From Defluviicoccus sp. (GTDB lineage Bacteria > Pseudomonadota > Alphaproteobacteria > MPNO01): a stretch of DNA of 64,000 nucleotides. A program made the translations under genes and the position numbers. The stretch lies in contig JAPPIT010000038.1 in NCBI GenBank assembly GCA_028820505.1, positions 37,296-101,295 of the forward strand, written 5' to 3'. Position 1 is the first letter of the stretch. Every line of letters begins with the position of its first letter. A model generated the notes under the pieces. The model searched no databases, was not told the DNA's origin, and was given only the letters and a program-made list of their open reading frames with translations. Positions 34,370 to 42,569 of the stretch are shown here, piece after piece.

Positions 34370-36357
34370 AACCCGAAGGGCGAGGTCTTCGCGTTGCCGC
34401 CGCGCAAGCGGCGGTAGCGGGCGAGCGCCCAGACGGGGAAATAGGCGCTGTAGCCGTGATATTTGAGGTAGAAGACGCGGGGAAACCCCACCGCGTTGTA
34501 ATGGTCTTCGCGCCAGGATCCGTCCTCGCGCGGCGCGTTGAGCAGGTATTCGATGCCGCGGCGGACCGCCGGGCCGTCGACCTCTCCCGCGGCCATCAGG
34601 CCGAGCACCGCCCAGGCCGTCTGGCTCGGCGTGGAGGACTTCGCCTCGTCCCGGCGGTCGGGCCAGTAGGTCGCCCCGTCCTCGCCCCAGCCGCCGTCGT
34701 CGCGTTGCCGCTCCTCCAGCCACCGGACCGCGCGCCGGATGTGCGGCGATGCCGGATCCTCGCCCACGGCGTTGAGCGCCGTGAGCACGCTCCAGGTGCC
34801 GTAGACGTAATTGGTTCCCCACCGCCCGTACCAGGAGCCGTCTTCCTCCTGCTCGCCAATCAGGAATTCGATCCCGCGCGCTACCGAGGGGTCGTCGCGG
34901 GAATAGCCGAGTTGGGCGAGCATCCCGACGCAGCGGGCGGTCACGTCCGATGTCGGGGGGTCCAGCAGGGCGCCGTGGTCGGCGAAGGGAATGCTGTCGA
35001 GATAGTGCTTGCTGTTGTCGACGTCGAAAGAACCCCAACCGCCGGTCGTGCTCTGCATACCGAGGATCCATTCCGCGCCGCGCTTGACGGAATCGTCGCC
35101 GGTCGGCCGCACGCGGTCTATCGCCATCACGACGACCGCCGTGTCGTCGGTGTCGGGATAGTAGTCGTTGCGGTATTCGAACGCCCAGCCTCCGGGGACG
35201 AGCCCCGGACGGGCACGGGCCCAGTCGCCCCGGACTTCGGTGATCTGCTCGCCCGCCAGCCAGCCCGAAGCGAGCTCGGCCGCGGCTTCGTTGTCCGCCC
35301 CGCCCGCTTCCATCAGCGCGTGCGCCACGAGCGCGGTATCCCACACCGGAGACAGGCAGGGCTGGCAGAAGGTTTGCCCTTTCTGCGCGACAAGGAGCCT
35401 TCTGATTGCGCTCAGGGCGTCGACATAGCGCGGATCGTCATTCCCGTAACCGAGCGTACGAAACGCCATGACCGTGTTGGCCATCGCCGGGAATATGCCG
35501 CCGAGCCCGTGATCTCCGTTGAGGCGCTTGCCGATGAAGTCGACCGCCCGGTCGAGCGCCCGCCGCCGGAGCGCCGGCGGGCTCAACGGGGCGAGCAGCC
35601 GCAGCGCGCGGTCCACCGCGAGAAAGACGGTATCGAGGATCCCGCCCGTCGGTTTGACCAAAGGAGGGCATCGCTTCCACGGGTCTCCGAGGAAGAGCTC
35701 CGCGACGTTCACGTTTCGCGGGTTGGCCGCGCCCGGCCTGCGGTCGAGAAGCACCAGAAGGGGCACGATCACCGTGCGGGACCAGTACGACACCTTGTCG
35801 AGATGAATCGGGAACCAGCGCGGCAGCAGCATGATTTCGAGCGGCATCATCGGCACCGCGCGCCACGGGAGCTGTTCGAACAGGGCCAGCGCGATGCGGG
35901 TGAACACGTTGCACTGTTCGGCGCCGCCCCGTTCGAGAATCGCCGCGCGCGCGCGCCGCATGTGAGGGGCTTCGGGGTCGTCGCCCACGCATTTCAGCGC
36001 GAAATAGGCCTTTACGGATGCACTGACGTCCGCCTCGCCCTCATGGAACAGCGGCCAGCCGCCATCCTCTCCCTGGCGGTTCCGGATGTAGTCGGCGAGC
36101 CGGCCCTCCAGGGCGGGGTCGATGTCGTCGATGAAATGCTCGAGAAGGATGTACTCGGCCGGGATCGTCACATCCGCTTCGAGCGGGAACACCCAGTGGC
36201 CGTCGGAGGACTGCCTTCCCCGGAGGAAAGCCCCGGCGGTCTCGATGGCGCGGTCGACGCGCGTTTCCAGCTCTTCCTTGCGGTCCGGTCCGGTCGGGGC
36301 GATAGGCACGCTTGCCGGGGTCTCAACGGCAATGCGTTCCCACGTGGAACCTTCCAC
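34366..36357 (-). CDS. shc: Squalene-hopene cyclase
   Basis: A 663-residue cyclase that folds squalene into hopene/hopanol at the membrane. The catalytic protonation motif is Asp402-Thr-Asp-Asp405 (YPDTDDTAV), and several QW repeats (QxxDGGWG-type: RQGEDGGW, MQSTTGGWGSFD, QRDDGGWGED) support the alpha/alpha-barrels. Length is normal. It follows hpnD by 100 bases on the same strand and is coupled to hpnG by a 4-base overlap. No hpnE lies between hpnD and shc. Confidence 0.96.
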   Translation of the reverse strand: MEGSTWERIAVETPASVPIAPTGPDRKEELETRVDRAIETAGAFLRGRQSSDGHWVFPLEADVTIPAEYILLEHFIDDIDPALEGRLADYIRNRQGEDGGWPLFHEGEADVSASVKAYFALKCVGDDPEAPHMRRARAAILERGGAEQCNVFTRIALALFEQLPWRAVPMMPLEIMLLPRWFPIHLDKVSYWSRTVIVPLLVLLDRRPGAANPRNVNVAELFLGDPWKRCPPLVKPTGGILDTVFLAVDRALRLLAPLSPPALRRRALDRAVDFIGKRLNGDHGLGGIFPAMANTVMAFRTLGYGNDDPRYVDALSAIRRLLVAQKGQTFCQPCLSPVWDTALVAHALMEAGGADNEAAAELASGWLAGEQITEVRGDWARARPGLVPGGWAFEYRNDYYPDTDDTAVVVMAIDRVRPTGDDSVKRGAEWILGMQSTTGGWGSFDVDNSKHYLDSIPFADHGALLDPPTSDVTARCVGMLAQLGYSRDDPSVARGIEFLIGEQEEDGSWYGRWGTNYVYGTWSVLTALNAVGEDPASPHIRRAVRWLEERQRDDGGWGEDGATYWPDRRDEAKSSTPSQTAWAVLGLMAAGEVDGPAVRRGIEYLLNAPREDGSWREDHYNAVGFPRVFYLKYHGYSAYFPVWALARYRRLRGGNAKTSPFGL

Positions 36358-36457
36358 CGAGCCCCTCCGATAGTCGCCGTTCTTCCGAACCGGCTGAGCG
36401 ACCGGCCCACGGAAAAACTAGTTGCGCCTCCCCCGTTTGTCCAGAATCCGCGGTGAA

Positions 36458-37330
36458 TCAGGCGAATACGCCGTGTCGAATCGCGATCAGGATCTTTTCC
36501 GGCCTGGAGATGCGGACGGGGACGTCGAGCCTGGTCCAGCCCCGTTTCTCCAGCGCCTCCAGAAGCCGGCGATAGTGCACCATCATTACCACCGCCGGAC
36601 GAAGCGCGCGGCGGTCGCATTCCTCCAGCGCCGCCGCCGCCCCGGCGAACCTCTCTTTCGCGATCCGCGCCAGGGCGTCGCACACTTTCGGGATCTCGGG
36701 ATGACGGAGAACATCGCGCGGCTCGGAGGCCTCGATGCCCGCCCGGTCCAGCAATTCCTGCGGCAGATAGAGCCTGTCGCGGTCCGCGTCCTCCAGCAGA
36801 TCCCGCAAAATGTTCGTGAGTTGCAGCGCCGTGCCGAGTGCAACGGCGAACGCTTCGGCGCGCGCGCCCCCGGCGCCGAAGGCGCGTATCGAGAGAAGAC
36901 CCACCGCGCCCGCCACCCGGCGGCAATAGAGTTCTAGCTCGTCCAGGTCGGGCGCCCTCAAACCGTCGCCGAGGTCCATCTCCATGCCGTCGATCACCGC
37001 GAGGAAGTCCTCCCGCCGCATGCCGAAGCGGCGGACAGGCTCGGCGAGAGCGCGGGCGGTCAGCGTTTCGGGGTGGCCGGCGTAAAGCGAATCGATCTCG
37101 TGGCGCCACTTGTCGAGCCGCCGCCGCTTGTCGTCGGGCCTGCCCTCGTCGTCGGCGATGTCGTCGACCTCGCGGCAGAAGGCGTAGATCGCGAACATCG
37201 CTTCGCGGCGAGCTCGTGGCAGGAAGCGCATCGCCCAATAGAACGAAGTGCCGGAAGCTACGGTGACGGCGCGGACATGCGCCCTTGCCTCGTCGTCGAC
37301 TACGACCCCACGCTCGGGTCCGTTCCGCAT
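36458..37330 (-). CDS. hpnD: Presqualene diphosphate synthase HpnD
   Basis: A 290-residue trans-isoprenyl diphosphate synthase of the squalene synthase family. It joins two farnesyl diphosphates to presqualene diphosphate. Motifs are FCREVDDIADDEG (first Asp-rich, about residues 52-64) and LLEDADRDRLYLP (second). ATG at 37330 was chosen; a TTG 9 bases earlier is possible and no clear SD is seen for either. It heads the minus-strand unit hpnD-shc-hpnG. Confidence 0.92.
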   Translation of the reverse strand: MRNGPERGVVVDDEARAHVRAVTVASGTSFYWAMRFLPRARREAMFAIYAFCREVDDIADDEGRPDDKRRRLDKWRHEIDSLYAGHPETLTARALAEPVRRFGMRREDFLAVIDGMEMDLGDGLRAPDLDELELYCRRVAGAVGLLSIRAFGAGGARAEAFAVALGTALQLTNILRDLLEDADRDRLYLPQELLDRAGIEASEPRDVLRHPEIPKVCDALARIAKERFAGAAAALEECDRRALRPAVVMMVHYRRLLEALEKRGWTRLDVPVRISRPEKILIAIRHGVFA

Positions 37331-37458
37331 GAAAGACAACTATCGCGGCACGGGGCGCCACGCAACCGGCGCAGGATTGACCGGAATTGACCCAGGCCAT
37401 ACCGTGAATCCCGGAAACAGCGACCGAAATACGCATCATACGGCACCGGAGGCCTGCC

Positions 37459-37692
37459 TTGCCCGTCCCTTACCGCGAGCCCGAAAACATTCGGCACCAG
37501 ACGCAAGTCGACGCACCCCCGGCGGCTTACGCCGCGCAGCTGGCGGACAGGCTCGAAGAAATTTTCGGGCGCGGGATCCACGATCTCGAGGGAGTCGTCG
37601 CGGCGCTGAACGAATCGGGTCCCGCCCCCGAGGGCGCGGACGCGTGGACCGCCACGGTCTTCGAGGCGGAGATGATCCGTCTCGGCCCGTAG
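37459..37692 (+). CDS. Small recombinase-like helix-turn-helix protein
   Basis: A 77-residue soluble protein that resembles small 'recombinase-like HTH' proteins found just before Rieske oxygenase genes. The helical middle GIHDLEGVVAALNESG and the end WTATVFEAEMIRLG look like a resolvase-type HTH. The TTG start is preceded by GGAGG at 6 bases. The next gene, a Rieske oxygenase, follows after 21 bases, so it is first in that operon. It may be a regulator or partner; function is unknown. Confidence 0.65.
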   Translation: MPVPYREPENIRHQTQVDAPPAAYAAQLADRLEEIFGRGIHDLEGVVAALNESGPAPEGADAWTATVFEAEMIRLGP

Positions 37693-37713
37693 CGGCGCAG
37701 GATGGAGGTGGAG

Positions 37714-38751
37714 ATGTCGGCACATCAAGACGCGGTGGACGCGCTCGTCGATCTCGGCGTCCGCAACCGCTGGTACCCGATCGCGTCGAGTTGGATGATC
37801 CGCGACCGGCCGGTTCCGCTGATGCGGCTCGGCGAGCGTATCGTCGTCTGGCGGAACGAGAACGGCGAGGTCCACGTGCTTGCCGATCGCTGCCCGCACC
37901 GCGGCGCGCAACTCTCGAAGGGCTGGAACCTCGGCGACCGGCTGGCCTGCTGGTATCACGGGCTGGAGGTCGACGGCAGCGGCACCGTCCTCGCCATGCC
38001 CGCGATCGGCGACTGTCCCCTGGTCGGCACGCAGGCCGTGAAGCCGTACCCGGCCTTCGAGCACATGGGCGGGATCTTCGCCTATTTCGGCGATGAGCTG
38101 CATCCCGAGCCCGTGCCGTTCGAATATCCCGAGGAGCTCGACTCGCCGGAGTGGAGCGCGATCCTCTGCACCTCGCACTGGCGCTGCAACTACCGTTACG
38201 CCATCGACAATGTCATGGATCCGATGCACGGCGCCTATCTGCACGCCGAGTCGCATTCCATGGGGCGCGGCGACAAGGACGCGCGGATGCGGGTGCGCGA
38301 CACCGAGCACGGGCTGATATTCGAGAAGATCAACCAGCGCGGGGTCAATTTCGACTGGGTCGAGTTCGCCGATACCGGCGCGCACTGGATGCGGCTGTCG
38401 ATCCCCTACCAGGGCAACGCCGGGCCGGGCGGCGCGTTCGGCATCGTCGGGTTCGTCACCCCCATCGACCGGGAGAACTGCCGGGTCTTCTTCTGGCGCA
38501 CCCGAAAGGTGGAGGGGTGGGAACGCGCGGTCTGGCGCTTCATGTACAAGCACAAGCTGGAGACCCTCCACTGGGACGTCCTCGAGCAGGACCGGATCGT
38601 CCTCGAAGGCATGCCCAACGACGCCTGGGACCACGAATTCCTCTACCAGCACGACACCGGCCTCGCGCGCATCCGGCGATCGATCGAGGAGGAGGCGGAA
38701 AGGCAGGCCGCCGCCCTCTCCGCGGGCGAGCCGGCCGCGGCGGCCGAATAG
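37714..38751 (+). CDS. Rieske-type ring-hydroxylating oxygenase alpha subunit
   Basis: A 345-residue oxygenase. The Rieske [2Fe-2S] ligands are Cys60/His62 (RCPHRGAQ) and Cys79/His82 (CWYHGLE), and the mononuclear iron site includes His172 and His177 (MDPMHGAYLH). Such proteins hydroxylate or O-demethylate aromatic acids (vanillate/phthalate oxygenase group). The ATG at 37714 has GGAGG 5 bases upstream; one 12 bases earlier is possible. No reductase/ferredoxin gene is in the operon, so the electron donor must come from elsewhere. Confidence 0.9.
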   Translation: MSAHQDAVDALVDLGVRNRWYPIASSWMIRDRPVPLMRLGERIVVWRNENGEVHVLADRCPHRGAQLSKGWNLGDRLACWYHGLEVDGSGTVLAMPAIGDCPLVGTQAVKPYPAFEHMGGIFAYFGDELHPEPVPFEYPEELDSPEWSAILCTSHWRCNYRYAIDNVMDPMHGAYLHAESHSMGRGDKDARMRVRDTEHGLIFEKINQRGVNFDWVEFADTGAHWMRLSIPYQGNAGPGGAFGIVGFVTPIDRENCRVFFWRTRKVEGWERAVWRFMYKHKLETLHWDVLEQDRIVLEGMPNDAWDHEFLYQHDTGLARIRRSIEEEAERQAAALSAGEPAAAAE

Positions 38752-38765
38752 AAGGACGAGACCGG

Positions 38766-39278
38766 ATGAGCATCGAGACAGGAACCGCCGAGCGCACCCT
38801 CGCGGACTGGATGGAGACGCGGATCGCGCGCTACGAGACGCGGCGCTACGACTGGAACGCGCTCAAGTTCCAGGCCGATTTCGACCCGAAATACCGCCGT
38901 GCCCAGATGCGTTATCTCGGCACCGGCGGCACCGGCGTGGCCGACGACGCCAACGCCGTGCCGTCGGAACATTTCACCTTCTCGACCATGGTGCTTCCCC
39001 CCGGCTGCGAGGGCCCGCCGCACGTCCATGACGACGTGGAGGAGGTGTTCTTCATGCTCCGCGGGAAGATCCGGCTCACCCTCGAACGGGACGGCGAGAC
39101 GTTCGAGACCGAGCTCGGCGAGCGCGACCTGATCTCGGTGCCGCCCGGCGTCTATCGCGGCCTCGTCAACGAGGGCGAGGAGGAAGCGCTGATGTGCGTG
39201 ATGCTGGGCGCCGCCAGGCCCCGCATCCCGACCTATCCGCCCGACCATCCGCTGGCGAAGATCAAGCGCAAGGCGTGA
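38766..39278 (+). CDS. Cupin domain protein
   Basis: A 170-residue single-cupin protein. The first cupin motif is PPHVHDDVEEVFFMLRGKI (His, His and Glu ligands, about residues 84-102) and the second lies near ERDLISVPPGVYRGLVNEG. The C-terminal tail PTYPPDHPLAKIKRK is basic. Sits 14 bases after the Rieske gene and overlaps the next gene's start (GTGA), so it belongs to the same transcript. Could be an isomerase, dioxygenase or sensor; undetermined. Confidence 0.83.
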   Translation: MSIETGTAERTLADWMETRIARYETRRYDWNALKFQADFDPKYRRAQMRYLGTGGTGVADDANAVPSEHFTFSTMVLPPGCEGPPHVHDDVEEVFFMLRGKIRLTLERDGETFETELGERDLISVPPGVYRGLVNEGEEEALMCVMLGAARPRIPTYPPDHPLAKIKRKA

Positions 39279-40084
39279 CCCTTCCTCCGCTAGAGACCGT
39301 CCGGCGGAACGGCCGCGCCATCGCCTGCCGCGCCGCCGGCGAGGGGACCCCTCTGCTGCTGCTGCACGGGATCGGATCCGGTTCGGCGTCGTGGGAAGCG
39401 CAGCTCGAGGGACTTTCCGGGCGGTTCCGCGTCATCGCCTGGGACGCGCCCGGTTACGGAGGCTCGGACCCGCTGCCCGGGGGGAGGCCTCATTCCGGCG
39501 CCTACGGCGACGCGGTCGCCGACCTACTCGACGGGCTGGAGGTGGAGCGGGTCCACCTGCTGGGCCATTCCCTCGGCGGGCTGATCGCCGCCGCGTTCGC
39601 CGCCCGGCACCCGCGCAGACTGCTGAGCGTCACCCTGTCCGATGCCGCGGCGGGCTATCTGAACAGTCCGGAGGAGCTCCGCGTCGACCGTCTGAACGCG
39701 CGGATCGAGGCAATGACGGTGCTCGGACCGGCGGAGGTCGCGAAGCGGCGCGCGCGCGAGGTGCTGTCGCCCTCCGCGCCCGAAGAGACCTACCAAAAGG
39801 TCTTTGCGGTGCAGAGCAGGGTCCGGCCCGACGGCTACGCGCAGGCGGCCCGGATGCTCCACAACTCCGACATCTTCGCGGACGCGGCGACGATCGGAGT
39901 GCCCGCGCTGGTGATGTACGGCAGCGAGGACAAGGTGACCCCCGAGTCGATCGGCCGCGACATCGCGGCAACGATAAACGGCGCGCGGTACGTCACCCTC
40001 AAGGGGGTCGGCCATGCGAGCTACGTCGAGGACCCGGAGGCGTTCAACGCCGCGCTTGTCGAATTCCTGGACGGTCAGGAATGA
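39275..40084 (+). CDS. Alpha/beta hydrolase
   Basis: A 269-residue alpha/beta fold hydrolase with catalytic Ser99 (GHSLGG), Asp219 (GSEDKVTP) and His247 (GVGHASY), and oxyanion-hole HGIGSG at residues 31-36. The GTG start overlaps the cupin stop. Similar enzymes cleave ring-fission products or lactones in aromatic degradation, consistent with the Rieske oxygenase upstream. Confidence 0.87.
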   Translation: MTLPPLETVRRNGRAIACRAAGEGTPLLLLHGIGSGSASWEAQLEGLSGRFRVIAWDAPGYGGSDPLPGGRPHSGAYGDAVADLLDGLEVERVHLLGHSLGGLIAAAFAARHPRRLLSVTLSDAAAGYLNSPEELRVDRLNARIEAMTVLGPAEVAKRRAREVLSPSAPEETYQKVFAVQSRVRPDGYAQAARMLHNSDIFADAATIGVPALVMYGSEDKVTPESIGRDIAATINGARYVTLKGVGHASYVEDPEAFNAALVEFLDGQE

Positions 40085-40131
40085 GCGACGGCCATCGCCT
40101 TCCCGAAACGGCAAAGGGCTAGGAACGCAAC

Positions 40132-40926
40132 GTGGATCTCGGACTTGCCGGCAAGGTGGCGGCGATAACCGGCGGCTCTTCCGGCATCGGGCTGGCGGCT
40201 GCGCGGATATTCCTCGAGGAAGGCGCCCGGGTGGCGATCTGCGGCAGGTCGGAGGACCGGCTGGCGGATGCCAGGCGGACGCTCGCCGGATTGCACGGCG
40301 AGGATCGCGTGCTGGCGGCCTCCTGCGACGTGCTGGAGCCGGCGCAGGTTTCGGCGTTCCGGGATTCCGTGGCCGAGCGGTTCGGCCGCGCCGATATCCT
40401 GGTTAACAACGCCGGACAGGCGCGTCGGGGCGGCATCGACGAACTGAACGACGATGCCTGGCGCGCCGAGCTCGACCTGAAGTTTTTTTCGATCCTTCAT
40501 CCGACGCGCGTGTTCCTTCCCTTGCTCGAAGCGGCGGCGCCTTCCGCCATCGTCTGCACCAACGCCCTGCTCGCGCGGCGCCCCGAGCCCTGGCTGGCCG
40601 CGACCTCCGCCGCGCGCGCCGGAACCCTGAATCTCGCCAAGACGATGAGCCGCGACTTTGCGCCCAGGGGGATCCGGGTGAACTCTATTCTGATCGGGCT
40701 GGTCGATTCGGGGCAGTGGAACCGCCGATACGAACAGGGCGAGGGCGGCGGGAAGAGCAAGGAGGCGTGGTTCGCCGAGCTGGCCCGCGAACGGGGAATC
40801 CCTCTCGGACGGCTGGGAGAGAGCGACGAGGCGGCAAGAGTGATCGTCTTCCTCGCCTCGCCGGCGGCGAGCTACCTCACCGGCGAGACGATCGAGGTCG
40901 CGGGCGGGCAGGGGCATCATGTCTGA
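40132..40926 (+). CDS. SDR-fold protein lacking catalytic Tyr-Lys
   Basis: A 264-residue protein of SDR fold: TGGSSGIGLAAARIF binds NAD(P), NNAG is present, and the C-terminus ends LTGETIEVAGGQGHH as in family members. At the usual YxxxK site the sequence reads TSAAR (about residues 159-163, in AATSAARAGTLNLAKTM), so Tyr and Lys are both replaced. Either catalysis uses other residues, or it is a binding/regulatory paralog. GTG start after AGGAAC; the end overlaps the ThDP enzyme gene by 8 bases. Confidence 0.83.
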   Translation: MDLGLAGKVAAITGGSSGIGLAAARIFLEEGARVAICGRSEDRLADARRTLAGLHGEDRVLAASCDVLEPAQVSAFRDSVAERFGRADILVNNAGQARRGGIDELNDDAWRAELDLKFFSILHPTRVFLPLLEAAAPSAIVCTNALLARRPEPWLAATSAARAGTLNLAKTMSRDFAPRGIRVNSILIGLVDSGQWNRRYEQGEGGGKSKEAWFAELARERGIPLGRLGESDEAARVIVFLASPAASYLTGETIEVAGGQGHHV

Positions 40927-42565
40927 GCGGATACCAGCCGGGGAGCTGGTCGCCGCGTTTCTCGAGGCCGCGGGGGTCGACACGGCGTTCGGGGTCATCT
41001 CCATCCACAACATGCCGATGCTGGATGCGATCGGGCAGCGCAACCGCATCCGGTTCGTGCCGGCGCGGGGCGAGGCGGGCGCGGTCAACATGGCGGACGC
41101 CAACGCGCGGGTCTCGGGCGGGCTCGGCGTCGCCTTCACCAGCACCGGGACGGGAGCGGGCAACGCCTGCGGCGCGTTGGTCGAGGCGCAGACCGCCGGC
41201 ACCCCGCTGCTCCACCTGACCGGCCAGATCGAGACCCCCTATCTCGACCAGGGGCGCGGCTATATCCACGAGACGCGCGATCAGCTGACCATGCTCCGGG
41301 GGGCCTCCAAGGCCGCGTACCGGGTGCGGAGCATCGCCGATCTGACGGGGACGCTGCGCGAAGCGGTGCGCGTCGCGCAGAGCCCGCCCGCCGGTCCCGT
41401 GAGCGTCGAGATACCTGTCGATATCCAGGAGGCTTCGCTCGAAAGGCCGGATTCGCTCGCGCCGGTCGCGCCGGTTCTTCCCGAGCCCGACGAAGCCGCC
41501 CTGGATCGTCTGGCCGAATCTCTCGCGTCGGCCCGCCGGCCGATGCTCTGGCTCGGCGGCGGCGCGCGCGGGGCGTCGGAAGAAGCCCGGGCGCTTGCCC
41601 ATCTCGGCCTCGGCGCGGTCACCAGCATCCACGGGCGGGGAGCGATCCCGGAAGACGATCCGATGTCGCTCGGCGCCTTCAACTTCCAGCCGGCGGTGGA
41701 GGCGTTCTACGACACCTGCGATGCGATGCTGGTCGTCGGTTCCCGGCTGCGGAGCAACGAGACGCTCAGTTACAAGCTCACTCTGCCCAGCCCGCTCTAC
41801 CGGATCGACGCCGATCCCAGGGCCGACGGGCGGTCCTTCGCCAACGATATTTTCGTCTGCGGCGACGCGGCCAGGGCGATGGCGGGGCTCGCCGGACGCC
41901 TCGACGGGCGGATGAATGTCGACCCCGGCTTTGCCCCCGACCTGGCCGCCGCGCGCGCGGCGGCGGAAAACGGGCTTCGCGGCACGCTCGGGCCCTACGA
42001 GAGGCTCATGGACGACCTCCAGGCGGCGGTTCCCGAAGATGTCGTCTGGGTTCGCGACATCACGCTTTCGAACAGCACATGGGGCAATCGCGCGCCGCGC
42101 CTTTCGGGACCGCGCGACGGCGTGCATGCGGTGGGCGGCGGGATCGGACAGGCGGTGGCCATGGCGGTCGGCGCCGCGCTTGCCGCGGACGGGCGCAAGA
42201 CCGTCGCGCTCGCCGGAGACGGCGGGCTGGCGCTTTCCCTCGGAGAGGTCGCCACCCTCGTCCAGGAGCGGGCGGATGTCGCGCTGATCGTCATGAACGA
42301 CGGCGGCTACGGCGTGATCAGGAATATCCAGGACCGCAAATTCGGCGGCCGTCGCCTCTATGCCGACATCGCGCTCCCCGACCTGGGCGCGCTGGCGGGC
42401 GGGCTCGGACTTCCGTTCCGACGCGTCTCCGATACCGCCGGGATGCGGTCGGCGCTCGACTGGGCCGTCTCCGTCGACGGGCCGGCGACGGTCGAGATCG
42501 ACATGAACGCGGTCGGCCCGTTCGCGGTTCCGTTCGCCGGCCCGCCCGTCCGCCCGAGGGGATGA
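40919..42565 (+). CDS. Thiamine diphosphate enzyme (acetolactate synthase-like)
   Basis: A 548-residue ThDP-dependent enzyme of the acetolactate synthase/benzoylformate decarboxylase superfamily. The activating Glu lies in PARGEAGAVN (about residue 47), and the ThDP-binding segment AGDGGLALSLGEVATLV ... NDGGYG is near residues 435-465. A central FAD/NAD-like domain is present without a clear ilvB FAD set. It overlaps the SDR by 8 bases and precedes aspartate dehydrogenase by 4 bases. Probably decarboxylates a 2-oxo acid made by this pathway. Confidence 0.86.
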   Translation: MSERIPAGELVAAFLEAAGVDTAFGVISIHNMPMLDAIGQRNRIRFVPARGEAGAVNMADANARVSGGLGVAFTSTGTGAGNACGALVEAQTAGTPLLHLTGQIETPYLDQGRGYIHETRDQLTMLRGASKAAYRVRSIADLTGTLREAVRVAQSPPAGPVSVEIPVDIQEASLERPDSLAPVAPVLPEPDEAALDRLAESLASARRPMLWLGGGARGASEEARALAHLGLGAVTSIHGRGAIPEDDPMSLGAFNFQPAVEAFYDTCDAMLVVGSRLRSNETLSYKLTLPSPLYRIDADPRADGRSFANDIFVCGDAARAMAGLAGRLDGRMNVDPGFAPDLAAARAAAENGLRGTLGPYERLMDDLQAAVPEDVVWVRDITLSNSTWGNRAPRLSGPRDGVHAVGGGIGQAVAMAVGAALAADGRKTVALAGDGGLALSLGEVATLVQERADVALIVMNDGGYGVIRNIQDRKFGGRRLYADIALPDLGALAGGLGLPFRRVSDTAGMRSALDWAVSVDGPATVEIDMNAVGPFAVPFAGPPVRPRG

Positions 42566-42569
42566 GCCC

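Noticed and set aside
36336..36352. A second parS-like CACGTG site inside the shc start.
   Set aside because: It matches the parS consensus at only about 10 of 16 positions and is coding; not a credible ParB site.
37459..37692. A real site-specific recombinase.
   Set aside because: Only 77 residues with no catalytic Ser or Tyr domain; the similarity is to an HTH module only.
40081..40122. A short ATG frame of about 13 codons between the hydrolase and the SDR genes.
   Set aside because: No SD and no conservation evidence; better read as leader sequence.
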